Shown here: positions 37,401 through 47,788 of the stretch, piece after piece
Layout of the letters: every line of letters begins with the position of its first letter
Position numbering within the stretch: the stretch's first letter is position 1
NCBI GenBank assembly: GCA_029378245.1
Contig: JARKIF010000023.1
Coordinates: 744,001 to 808,000 of the forward strand
Source of the DNA: Roridomyces roridus
Lineage: Eukaryota; Basidiomycota; Agaricomycetes; Agaricales; Mycenaceae
Direction: 5' to 3'
DNA length: 64,000 bases
Program-made: the position numbers and the translations under genes
Notes under the pieces: generated by a model
Databases searched by the model: none
The model's input: only the letters and a program-made list of their open reading frames with translations
Told to the model about the DNA's origin: nothing

Positions 37401-39974
37401 AAGCGGCATCAGACACCGACTTGGCCTACGGGGAGAGTGATGATGGGGAAGACATTGAATCCGACGGCCAGGAGGTTAAGGAAGATGAACCCGAGACCGA
37501 TAGGGATGCAAGCGAATCTGACGAAGACTCTGACGAGGACGCCACGATACCCATCCCCAATAAAGCTCTCGCAATTCCCAACTTCACCGTCGACGACCGG
37601 TCCAAGGTCGAGGTCGTCTCTGCGTCAAACGAGTTTGAGATGTCGATGGCCACGAATCACTTTAGCGTCATATCCGCCGAGGCGAGCGCGTACGTCCTTT
37701 TTGAATTTTAACCCACTCATCTAGTCTTATTTGAAACTTGCGTAGATCTGGCGGGTATGCGGGCTGGTCTGCAGAAGTGAACGTGTCTGCTGCTTCGGAC
37801 ACATCTTCGCAAGATAAGAAAGGCCAGGCGAGCAAGGAGTCGACCATGATCGCTACATACAAGGCAAGTCTCATTGACCCTGCTTCTCATATTCATATCT
37901 GAGCATCCTCCCGCAGTTCCCTCGTGCCACTGTGTATCTGACGTCCAAGGATCTCGTGCCCACAGAGGAATTAGAAGCTGCGCTCAAGCTCGTCAGCGAT
38001 TCGAGAGACGTAAGTCATTCTGCGCCTATAGTCCACCGATCTGTTGACCTCTGTAGATCAACGACCTTCGTAAATTACACGCTAATTTCGGTTTGTGCGC
38101 TTTATTCCCTCTCGAGGAAGACCAATGAATTTCGTTCGCAGGTCATCTCTTCTGCCAACAAGTACTCATCGGCGGTGCCCTCCAATCCACTAAAATCATG
38201 TCATCTTCCAGCACCTCCGTCGAGTCGAATCAGAAGGAATCTTTCCGGGCGTCTGTAGGCGTCGCTGTGCAGTCTCCAGTTGGCGTGGGCGCCAGTGCAA
38301 AAGCGTCCACTGAGAATGGAACTGGGACGGATAAAGGCCAGTCGAGCCAGAAATTGAACGAGTCAATGGTGTTTGAGGCTACCGGAGGTGATACATTGCT
38401 TGCTTCGAACCCGCCAGAGTGGATCAACTCGGTGATGGCGTCGGAGAATTGGAGAGTCATCGAGGTGCGTTGAGTTCTCCTATCATCTGTGTGGATTATA
38501 AAACTTCATGCAGCAAGGCGGGTTGACTGCGATCGCTCATGTGCTGAGTGAGATTCGCGGTTACGAGGAGGTTCCGCAGTGGATCATGCGAGCCATTCCC
38601 ATCCTTGCCAATTATATCACCATTCCTCGTCAGAGAACACTGGACTTTCGTTTCAAAGTGATGCTGGAGGAGGAGAGTATTTCGCGCATTGCTGCCAAGA
38701 GGGTTAGTTCGCATTTGCTTCGTTTTCGCTGGCCTACACTGACACCTCGCCTCCAGGTGCAAAGTTATCTTTCTCACAAACCGGGTAACCTCGTGTGGCC
38801 AGTTCGCAACGGTTTAGAGCAATTGGAAGTGATTGAGTGGGACCAAATCACGCACAGGCGAGGGGACGGGTGGGAGGCGATGGATGTTACTCGCATTGCT
38901 CGTCAGAAGGACTCCAAGGAATTTCAAGGATTGTTTTTACCTGCCAGGTGGGTGCAGACGTTCCTTTCTTGTCAATGAATCTGAAATGGCAACAACAGGA
39001 CGCAGGCTCCGGTTCTGTCGCTTTACGACAGCATTCGTACAAGTGCCGGCGATCAAGCATCACCACTCGCCGAAGTCGATCTCAAGGAGACGAGCTGGAG
39101 GTTGCTTGTACCTGATGGGAAAGTGGTGCGTACCTCGCAACTTTTTTCGATTCAACTCGGCTGATCGTTCGCAGCTAGCGCACAACTCTCGCATCAGCAT
39201 TCAGTCCCTTGCAGAAGATCATCGCCCCATGATGACAGTCTATCGCAATCAACAGGGTGTCTTCCTTCCTGCCATGACAGACAACGAAGGACCTGCATTC
39301 TGGCGCATCCTCAAGACCACGCCAAACGCCACCGAGGGCCAAACGATCCAAGACGGCGAGGTCGTGCGCTTCTGTTGGAATTTCAAAGACCAGACCTCTG
39401 GCTTCCGAGACTTCTACGACGACGCCTTTGGTCGACGGCGGTTTGTGAAACCGGAGGGTGTGCAGGAGAGTCTTTACCTCAAGGTGCCTTTCCCGCGGTT
39501 CGAGATGTCGGACTCGAGTGGGATGGCTCTTGTCATGAGTGCGGCGAATACGTCGCTTCCTGTTGTCGAGTGGTTGGATGTTCTCCCGACCTCCGTAGAC
39601 GGACCTGTCCGGGCGGTGAGCATGAAGTATAATCTCTTTGATTTGTCGTTCCGTCTCGACTCGGCAGGTACGTGCCTTCTCCTCGTCTATTGCGATGCCC
39701 TCAATTGACTCTGTGACAGCTCAAGCCGAGTCGAAAGACTACATGATTGCTGGCGTCGATCAGACGAACAAGGAAATAGTCACGACTGAGCGTATCGTTG
39801 AGCTCGGGACTAGGACGGAAACACATCAGGTGCTACCGCCACCGGTGGAGTTTATTGCCAAATCGGTGTTGGGCGTCATTGGGTACGTGTTGAGCTGTTT
39901 CCACTTGCAAGCTGATCTCATAGTCATTTAGAGGACCGCTGTTCGGAGGATTGTTGTCATCATTCCTATTCTAG
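34446..39974 (+). CDS. MACPF-domain protein with long acidic Ser/Asp/Glu segment
   Basis: Many exons. Early blocks are STEFRLKIYMQDEDSPLTTL, DEAYQFCDEDGGIFEDAQTL and KIHKFCLDDGHVVDDNITLE, which look like repeated ubiquitin-like modules. About 36.1-37.5 kb encodes a disordered stretch dominated by Glu, Asp and Ser (GAG repeat near 36688-36717) plus a predicted coiled coil (KLRRQRADLKRQNRVLKKTL). From 37.6 kb the MACPF region follows: FEMSMATNHFSVISAEAS, ATYKFPRATVYLTSKDL, INDLRKLHANFGHLFCQQVL and IGGALQST, the last being the conserved MACPF core. Then come WINSVMASENWRVIE and a C-terminal beta-rich part ending LLSSFLF, stop TAG 39972-39974. MACPF proteins form membrane pores. The N-terminus is unsure: the ATG at 34446 is followed at once by TGA. 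Confidence 0.7.
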
Positions 39975-40025
39975 GTCACCAGGTGTCTCCGAGTGCTTAG
40001 ATTATTGTTTAAAAGAGATTAAATG

Positions 40026-40550
40026 TTACGGGTGAGCCCCAGCAAAGTACTCTGCTGCATACTTGGAGTCTACAAACTCCCTGATACCGCAAATCTTCTC
40101 TGCCTCGAATCTAAAGGTGAATATGTACTCGTTGTTGTATGGCTTTCCCCACTTGGACATGCCGGTGCCTTTGACCTAGGGAGCGAATCTCGTTTAAAAA
40201 CACATGATGCACGGGAGTAGGACCCACATAAAACACGACCGCATCGACACCCTGGATGATATCCAAGGGAGGAGAGAACTCGAGTGTCCAGTCAATAACA
40301 ACAGGCTGTCCATTCAGATCTCTGCTCACCTCGAAGTGCTCAAAGACCGTTGGCAGTCATCTTTGATCAATCGCAGCAGCCCCTCTTTATCTCGTTTGGC
40401 TTGGCCGTCTGCGGGTGCGAACGTCGCGGGGAAGTATTCGTGCTTCAAATTGAGGGCGAGGAGGTCCGCGAAAGCGTTGAGGTTCTGAGCGTTGAGAGTG
40501 TCGAAGAACGCGTGGGTGTTGGCGAGCTGTTGGTTTGGGATGGTCGACAT
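40026..40550 (-). CDS. NTF2-like/SnoaL-like small protein
   Basis: Start ATG 40550, stop TAA 40028-40026. Blocks LANTHAFFDTLNAQNLNAFA and EYFPATFAPADG begin the cone-shaped NTF2-like fold. Then FEHFEVSRDLNGQPVVIDWT and an intron (GTGGGTCC to CTCCCTAG) lead to VKGTGMSKWGKPYNNEYIFT and a final REFVDSKYAAEYFAG. The family binds small ligands or catalyses isomerisation/hydration; no specific role is implied. Between the first block (ending KDDCQR) and VFEHFEV a one-base shift is needed near 40336, since the first frame reaches a TGA soon after. This may be a sequencing error or a disabled gene. Confidence 0.6.
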
Positions 40551-41142
40551 GGCAGTGGTGAATGCATATATGATTCACAATCTGGGCTCTTATACATGGG
40601 TTAGAGGCAATATAATTGAAGCTGACTACATGTGAGCTCGGCCTCAGTCAGCCTTAGACAGCAATATGAAAGTTCCTCCGCCGGCTTTCCCGGGGAAATT
40701 CGTTTGCCCGTGTTGTCCGAGAAGGAGACTCATCGTGGGCTTGAACCGAGCCAAGGATAATGGGGCTCATCTTCCATTCCTGCCCTGCTGACCTGCGACG
40801 AATGGGTAAATCGGGGGACGATTGCGGGCCTCGGCGTTGCTGGGCAGTGGGCGCAGGTCCGCGTCGTCGTTCCCTCATTAGTCAACTAGTGAGATAATTT
40901 CATGCTGTGGAAAGACAAACAAAGAAAGACGCCAGCGAGGAATCGAACGGGAAACTACGAGCGTAAGTATGAATGGCATTGCTGTTTACTTACCTTTAAG
41001 AGAAGAACGCTTCCGATTCGTCAACCGTGAGCGCCGATCAGTGATCACCATGATAATCACCGGCGTGCTGATTTGCCGAGTTACCGGTATCTCACACACT
41101 CCACCCTTGCTTCTTCCCACCACGCACCGACGCAAATCGAAT
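40551..41142. other. Intergenic, nothing recognised
   Basis: Spacer before the dehalogenase pseudogene. Only short, motif-free frames. A minus-strand TATAAG-like sequence near 40591 probably serves the NTF2-like gene. Confidence 0.3.
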
Positions 41143-41470
41143 CGTGACGGTGTCCGAGCCGCTCTATTTGACGTATTCGGCACGGTCGTTAACTGGCGGG
41201 CTCGATCAAGGACCCGGGCAGTGTTGACGATCAAGGAGCCGAAGACGCGGAGGACGTGAGAGATTGCCAATTGCCAGATCTTCTTCTTCTGCTTTCGTGG
41301 GATACCGTGTTATCGGCGAAGCCTTTCCAGTCGTTCGAACCGGGCGTGCGTTCATGTGACTTGTCTTACTTTCCTCTTCCCTCCATTGACAACCAGGCTT
41401 GAGCCCGAAAGTCCCCCTCGGTCCTCGACGGAGCCTCCCATCCCACCTCTCGCTGTCCCCGGGAAAGACT
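41143..41470 (+). pseudogene. Decayed copy of the haloacid-dehalogenase-like gene
   Basis: The start (GACGGTGTCCGAGCCGCTCT, reading DGVRAALFDVFGTVVNWR) matches exon 1 of the intact gene at 10.5-11.5 kb, including the HAD motif I region and a following GATCAAGGAGC. At 41306 onwards GTGGGATACCGTGTTATCGG and GTCGTTCGAACCGGGCGTGC match the intact gene's exon-5 end and its intron donor region. Near 41430 CTCCCATCCCACCTCTCGC matches the start of its last exon. The middle exons are missing and no single frame spans the pieces, so this is a deleted, non-functional duplicate about 30 kb away from its relative. Confidence 0.7.
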
Positions 41471-42021
41471 GGCGATCCCCCATTCAAACGCCAGATCTAT
41501 CGCTAGCTTTCCCATGAATTCCGACTTCTGATGATTTCTCTCCCGTGGGAGTTGCAATGTCTTGTTGCTCGTTCTCCCTGCAGAGTCATGATGATCAAAT
41601 TCCTTTCGGTATGTCGAAGCTGCTTCCATCCACTAAGCCGCAACAGCTGTCCGCGTTGTCGCAATGTTAGGATCAACTTGCTTCCCACAGCACTCAATTC
41701 GCTGGTCCCCATGGTGGGATACTCCGGATTTGTGGGCCGTCACACTCCTGTGGTTTGGGATCTCCTCTCTCCTGCGGCAACTGAACCACCCCCACAGGCA
41801 CTGAAGGCACTGAATCACAACTTTCAATGGACCAGGAACGGTCGCGCCATACCACCATCGAATTCGAAGCCCGAGACACATGGACGTAAACTGCATGCGG
41901 AACCGCCCTGTGATTGTTTGTATCACGGACCGCACCAAAAGCCACCCAATCGACTCAATGCCCCGAGTATCTATTCGTGATGATTGGTCCCACAAACTGA
42001 CTGATGGTTGTTGCAGTCCCA
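41471..42021. other. Intergenic, nothing recognised
   Basis: Overlapping opposite-strand frames of about 140 codons exist here, but none shows motifs, splice continuity or a signal peptide. The right end carries the promoter of the FAD oxidase. Confidence 0.3.
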
Positions 42022-42028
42022 TATAAAG
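42022..42028 (+). promoter_or_regulatory. TATA box of the FAD oxidase
   Basis: TATAAAG, 44 bases before the ATG at 42066. Confidence 0.55.
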
Positions 42029-42065
42029 AAGCTTTGCACGACATGCGCTGGCCACGTCCACCCCT

Positions 42066-44478
42066 ATGCTCCTTCTTCTAGCCTTGGCTGCTGCCCCTCT
42101 TTCTTCTTATGCCGCGGCGACCTCCAGCATCCCGCAGAGCGCCTGGACGCAGTTGAACAGCACCGTCGGTGGTCGCCTGCATCAGGGTATCCCATTCGCC
42201 CGCTCCTGCTTCACCCACGCGGCTGCAGGAGTCGGCGGAACCCAGAACGCTGCTGCTTGTGCAACCATCCAGGCAAATTATATCAACACCAGTGAGTTAC
42301 CCACTCTGATACTCGAAGCATCGGCCAACCTTGGATGGTAGCTCTTTTGCAAGACAACCTCGGCGGGTATATCAACGTACGTCGATCGGATGATATGTGC
42401 ATGAAGTTGTCCAACGCACGACAGACCCAATGGGAAACCTGCCAAGCCACGAGCGAGCAGTGCCTGCTCGACTTCCAGAATACCTCCGATCCGGCCGCTT
42501 TTAACGTTCCCTCGCGGATCTGCAGCCAAGGCTCCGTGCCGGACTACGGCGTGAGTGATCCGATGATACCTATTATCGCCTCCACAATCTCACATCCACC
42601 ATCTCAGATCAAGATTACCGGTGCTTCAGACGTCCTCGCCGCATACGCCTTCTCCAAAGCACACGGTGTTCCTCTCGTCGTGAAAGGCACTGGGGTACGT
42701 ATCCGCTCCATCCGACCAGCATTCATCTGCTCATGGTTGCATATTAGCACGAGTACAAGGGGCGTTCCGGTGCACCCGGATCTCTTGCTATCTGGGTCAG
42801 TATTCCTCAATCGCCTGAACTCCTGCGTCCGACTCCAGTTCGATAGACCCACGGCCTGAAATCGATCACCAATGCGCCCAAATTTGTCCCCACCAACTGC
42901 CCCAAGAGCGTCGCACCGAGGACGGCGGTCACCATCGGGGTGCGTGATCGGCATCCATTCCTCTTCGTTCTATTCTAACGGCATATAGGCCGGCGTTATG
43001 TACGAGGAGCTCATCGACTTTGCCGACGCCAACAGCCTCACCATCCCCGCCGGCGGCTGCATCTCTGTCGGCGCTGCCGGTGGGTACCCCCAGGGCGGAG
43101 GACACTCGATGTTTTCCAACACCCACGGACTTGCGGCTGACCGAGTCGTGCGTTGCATTGTTACTGCTCCATGACCCACTGCTAACTGTACGAAGCTTGA
43201 AATCGAAGTCGTCACCCCCCGTGGAGACCACTTGATCGCCAACCAATGCCAAAACACGGATATCTTCTGGGCTATGCGCGGTGGAGGTGGGGGCACTTTC
43301 GGTGTCACACTCAGCATGACGACTCTCACTTTCCCCGCCACCCAAGTCAACGGCGTCTTCGCCATTGCAGACAACTCTGTTCCCGGGCAGCGTCTGGCCT
43401 TTTTCCAATGGATGGTTGACAACGCTATTTCGTTGGCGCAGCAGGGATGGGGATATTACGTGAGTGTCCCTGGCCGTTTATTGAGATTCGAGTTGACAGG
43501 TTGGGTATAGCTCTATGTGAAGATGCACTCTTCCGAGTGAGACGCAAACTGATTTGGTTACATTTAGCCCACGATTCCCGGCATTGCCATGTCCAATACC
43601 GTCCTCTCGCAAGAGGAAGCCGAAGCCTCGATCGCTGGTTTGAAGACGTTGATCACCCAGAACTTCACGGGCGCCTCAGTCTGGGAGATGACTCTGGAGC
43701 CCAACTACAAGACCTATTACCCCAAATACGTCACCAACATTGCAGTCGTGAGTACAACCAATTCCTGCTCGATGCGCTTGCTAAATCTCTAACTGTCAGC
43801 CCGTCGGTGTCGCCATGACCGTTACATCCCGCCTCATCCCCGTTGCCAACTTCCAGACCGAGAAAAGCCGCGCGGAGCTAGCTCAGGCCATGACCGCCCT
43901 CATCGACGAAGTACCCGTCGCCCTCGGCTTTGGTGTTGCGCCCTTCGTCCACGGCAACAACAACGACACCAGCGTCAACCCTGCGTGGTACGAATCCCTC
44001 TGGCATCTAGCCCTCGCAACAACGTGGAACTTCAACGAAACATCCTCGTCCCTGAGCACCATCTACTCTGACTTGTCGAGTGCAATCGATCCTTTCCGAG
44101 CGCTTGCACCTAATTCGGGTGCATACGTAGTACGTTTGTTTGTTTTCTGGGACCCATTCCGATAGATTGGCTGATGACGGATAGAACGAGGCGGACATCT
44201 ACGAGCCCGATTGGGAGCAATCCTTCTGGGGAGACAACTACGCGCGTCTACTCTCCATCAAACAGAAATAGTGCGTTCAACCAATTCCGAAACCTTGTGT
44301 GGTTGAACTAACTCGGATGCGTTCAGCGACCCTAACCACCTCTTGGATTGTTGGCAATGCGGTAAGCAGATTGTGCAATCCGTATTCCTATGAGCCTCGC
44401 TGACTTGTTTTCTCAGTCGGCTGGAATGGCCCCAAGGACGCTAGATACAAGTGCTACATCAACATCGACGGCGTCTAG
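42066..44478 (+). CDS. Secreted FAD-linked oxidoreductase (berberine-bridge/VAO type)
   Basis: ATG 42066, stop TAG 44476-44478, about eleven introns. The N-terminus LLLLALAAAPLSSYAAA is a signal peptide. The FAD-binding (PCMH-type) half contains CLLDFQNTSD, ASDVLAAYAFSKAHGVPLVV, KGTGHEYKGRSGAPGSLAIW, VTIGAGVMYEELIDFADANS, ISVGAAGGYPQGGGHS and IFWAMRGGGGGTFGVTLS. The His in GTGHEY is the usual site of covalent flavin attachment. The C-terminus has ADIYEPDWEQSFWGDNYARL, the family's exit block, and KYDPNHLLDCWQCVGWNGP with paired cysteines. Such enzymes oxidise alcohols, sugars or alkaloid-type substrates with oxygen and act outside the cell or in the secretory path. The substrate cannot be read from sequence. 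Confidence 0.9.
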
Positions 44479-45377
44479 ACTCGCTCGCCATGCCTAATAC
44501 CCTTTCAACGCACATAGTCCATACGGGAACACACGCAGAAGTATCGTTGCACTGTCATTCATATTGTTGTTTTAACTTTTTCGGATTCTGTGTAAATAGA
44601 CTACGCTCGTTTTTAATGTAGGATCAATTGAGAATGGTACACAGAGTTCCGTGCTTGCCCTTGAACTTTGGCAGTACTTATCATGGTCCTTACAGATATG
44701 TTCCTCCCCCTCGGCCGTAAAGTTTATTGTACTTTGAAAGGTGCTGACTCTGATTCAGATTCAATGTTGCCTTTTTTCGTGGTCTAGGTTCTACCGTGAG
44801 GCATGGGTTGACGTCGACGTCTTCTCATGGGGTCTGCGCTTAGGGTTTAGATAGCGGAGGGAGGTCCTGGGGCGAAGGTGTACTTTACTTGCTTTGTACA
44901 CTGGGATAATCCCAGGAAACCGGCGTTCAATAAGCGGACCGTGCCGTGTAATATATCCTATCCTATCCTATCCGTGGGCTCGTGCACACGCGAGTCTTGT
45001 TCCCTTTGAAGATATACTCGCCGTGGCGTGAGCACGGACAGGCCGGCGCCGCGGCGGGGACCTGAGAATCAATAGCTGACGTGGCCGCCCGCCGTTATGA
45101 TGAGAATCACCGTGGCATAAAAAGTCTCATGATTGTCGGCCCCAATAGAAATCGTCCGAAAATACGCCAAGGTTGCATGTGAAGCCAGGCACTTCGGTCA
45201 CTTCGCGGGCGGAGCGTCGCAGGAAGGTTACCGTCTGATGGAACTCGACATTTTCGGCCCAAGCAATTCATACGAAAGGAAAGACTGAAACAACGAACGA
45301 CAGCGAGCTAAAAGTAGTCGATACAGTAGGACCCATATAAACCCTATACAATTCGAAACCCGAAGATGTTCAAAACT
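44479..45377. other. Intergenic; short TATCC microsatellite
   Basis: No gene. Four perfect TATCC units lie at 44954-44973. Otherwise only AT-rich 3' flank of the oxidase and GC-rich unique sequence. Confidence 0.5.
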
Positions 45378-46867
45378 TCAAACTTGACGCCCTGCGAGAT
45401 CCTGCAGTTCCATTTTATCCATATGGGCATCCTCCTCTCGATCATCCGTTTTAGAAATGTCGACTTGCACCTTGATGTGTTCGTCAGGCATCGTGGTTTC
45501 AATCCCGCCAAACGTCGTCGTGCGCATCCTCCGAGCAGGACTGACCGCACCAAAGGTCACCAGTCCACTTGGCACTTGACCAGTATCCCCAGTGCTCCCA
45601 TTGGACTCGTTGGCAAGCCGGAATACGAAGGCCGTGATGACGGACAGGTTGGCAACGAACAACCCGACAGCAACCTATGCAGTGGTAAGCACACGTCCTG
45701 TCAGAAACCGATGACTTGTTCTGAGAAAAAAAGAAGACGTACCTGGAGATTCGCAGCAAATGCCTCCGGGAGGCCGCCGAAGAGGTAGATGGTGTAATCA
45801 TGGTACAGTGAAACAGCCGTCATGACCGCAGTGGAGGCGAACACCGCGATGAGCCGCAGCTTGAGAGACCGCTGAAGACGCACACCCCACAGTAGGTGTA
45901 GAGGCGCCGCAATGAGAATCGTGTCGCCGATGACATCCGCTAGTCGCAATTTACTTTCCACACGTCGAGATAAAATCCAGATACTTACTGACAATTAGGG
46001 TGATTGCAACCTGTCTCCCGAGGTTGCACTGCGCGAGAGGCGATTCCTTCCAGCCGGGTTGTGGAACGCAGACCCAGAAGAACTGAGCGTAGAGCAATGC
46101 CCAGAATACGAAGAAGAGGATCGTCCCGTAGATGAGTAACCTTCTCAAGAGCCCAAACGCCAACCGGACCACGGTCAGGAGAATTGATATACGAACCGTC
46201 CTGAAGAGGATCAATACATGCCCGGCGAAGTGGGATCAGGACTAGCTTACCAGGCTACGCCGTAGAAGGTGATCGTACAGCTAATTCAAGCATACATCAA
46301 GATCATAAGAAGGTCCAAGTAGGGTGGAGACCCACAAGTAGTAAACAACGACCCGCGCTTGTTGGGACATCGGATTGGTGTCTACAGCATAGTAAGTGAT
46401 CTGGACTCAAAAGTCAAAGCACACATACCAGGATCCCGAACATGGAGCATGAAAACGGCGATGAAGAAAATCGTGAAGAAACTTCCCATCAAGGCCCAGA
46501 AGTCATCCCACCAGAGTTTTCCGCGGGCATACCGAAGCCAGAGACGAAAGAAGGTCACAATACACGCAAAGGGCGAAAGAACGAGAGCCAGAACTGGACA
46601 GTGCAATGTCAGCTGTGGTGTAAATTCCGGTACACTGAATGGTCGTACTTTGAAGCTCGTGGATAGGGAGTGTGAGTGCAGTAGGCATCTGCAGGACTGG
46701 CAAGGTAAGGTCAGCTTGCGATGGAGGTTATAAGTAAGTAGCTGACAGACGAACGTAAGAGTTTCATGCCGTTGCACGCCAAGTATTGAATAGGGCAGGG
46801 CCACAGCGCCCAATGATTCTCGGGGTTTGACATGAGTGGCATTTTTTTGGGAAAAGGCCGTCGACAT
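45378..46867 (-). CDS. Seven-helix integral membrane protein, fungal type
   Basis: Start ATG 46867 (MSTAFSQKNATHVKP), stop at 45378, several introns. Hydrophobic segments: LALVLSPFACIVTFFRLWLR, FWALMGSFFTIFFIAVFMLH, AMILFRTVRISILLTVVRLA, ILFFVFWALLYAQFFWVCVP, TILIAAPLHLLWGV and IAVFASTAVMTAVSLYHDY, then LFVANLSVITAFVFRLANES and a polar tail ending DKMELQDLAGRQV. The RYARGKLWWDDFWA and CxxPxPGW blocks are typical of the fungal rhodopsin-like/PTH11-related membrane family expanded in agaricomycetes. The role is unknown; sensing at the plasma membrane is a reasonable guess. Exon joins in the middle are approximate. Confidence 0.7.
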
Positions 46868-47788
46868 TTTGAGATGGTTACCGCAGCGGAGGTGGGATAT
46901 AACGAGAGGCGGGGAGTCAGCGCGGGGGTGGGAACTGATAGGAACTGATTCATTCCTCGGAACATGCAAGCGCCCAGTGGCATTCAGGAGCAACAGTGAA
47001 TCAGAACCGCGGGCAAAAGGGGCCAGCAGAGCTTCGACGCCTAATGGCTCAATTGCACGTCATGGGCCGTGAATGACATTGCCGCCGTCTGACTCCATTC
47101 ATCTGGCGGCTGCGGATTGAACTTGCGTTCGCCGTTCCGTTTCAATTGCTCAGCAGGTCCCTTCTTTTCGACATGTCAGGTCCGTCACAAGCGAGTCGTT
47201 CGTGCACAACAACGACGCGACGGGATAGAACCATCACTGGTGGATACTCGAGACATATAGGGCGGACAGTAGATAGTCGACTCGACGAGCGACAGGCTAC
47301 AGCCACGCCGAATCGAGAGCGTATAGCAGGCAAATAGCAGGCCGGCATATAGGCGCGGACGACGGGCTCGAGGTGCGTAGGCGACTGGGCGATAAGTATC
47401 TGGACAGGAGGGAGTAAGCCCAGAATAAGGATGGAGCGTGCTGAGGCGGAGGGTGGGGCGAGGTGGACCATGGTGGTCACAGGGAGAGCCGTGTCACAGC
47501 TGATGATCATGATGGTTGATGGTTGATGTGTCTCACATGTTGATCAGAATCACGTGCATTCTCAAATCGTCGCATTTTCAGCCCGACGCCGCGCAGTATA
47601 AAATCTAATTCCAAAGACAAGTCCATTGATTTCGATTAGGGTACAACAGCATTTATAGACAGCTAAGTAACATTGTATCGTAGAGTAGAAGGGAATGTGC
47701 AAGAGAGAGTACAGTGCGGATGGAGAGATCGTGGAGTGGTAGTCTTGAAACTGGATTAATCTTTTGAGTTTGAGTCGTCGGTCGTCCT
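46868..47788. other. Intergenic, nothing firm
   Basis: A minus-strand frame of 122 codons at 47142-47510 contains a hydrophobic piece but no family motif and no splice context, so it was not called. The rest is promoter of the membrane protein and 3' flank of the laccase. Confidence 0.3.

Noticed and set aside
40920..40985. GAATCGAAC sequence resembling a minus-strand tRNA T loop
   Set aside because: Flanking bases do not form a T stem or acceptor stem.
44954..44973. TATCC repeats as a telomere-like or regulatory array
   Set aside because: Only four units; an ordinary microsatellite.
47142..47510. 122-codon minus-strand frame with a hydrophobic piece
   Set aside because: No start context, family motif or splice partner; could be a leader of something else but unsupported.
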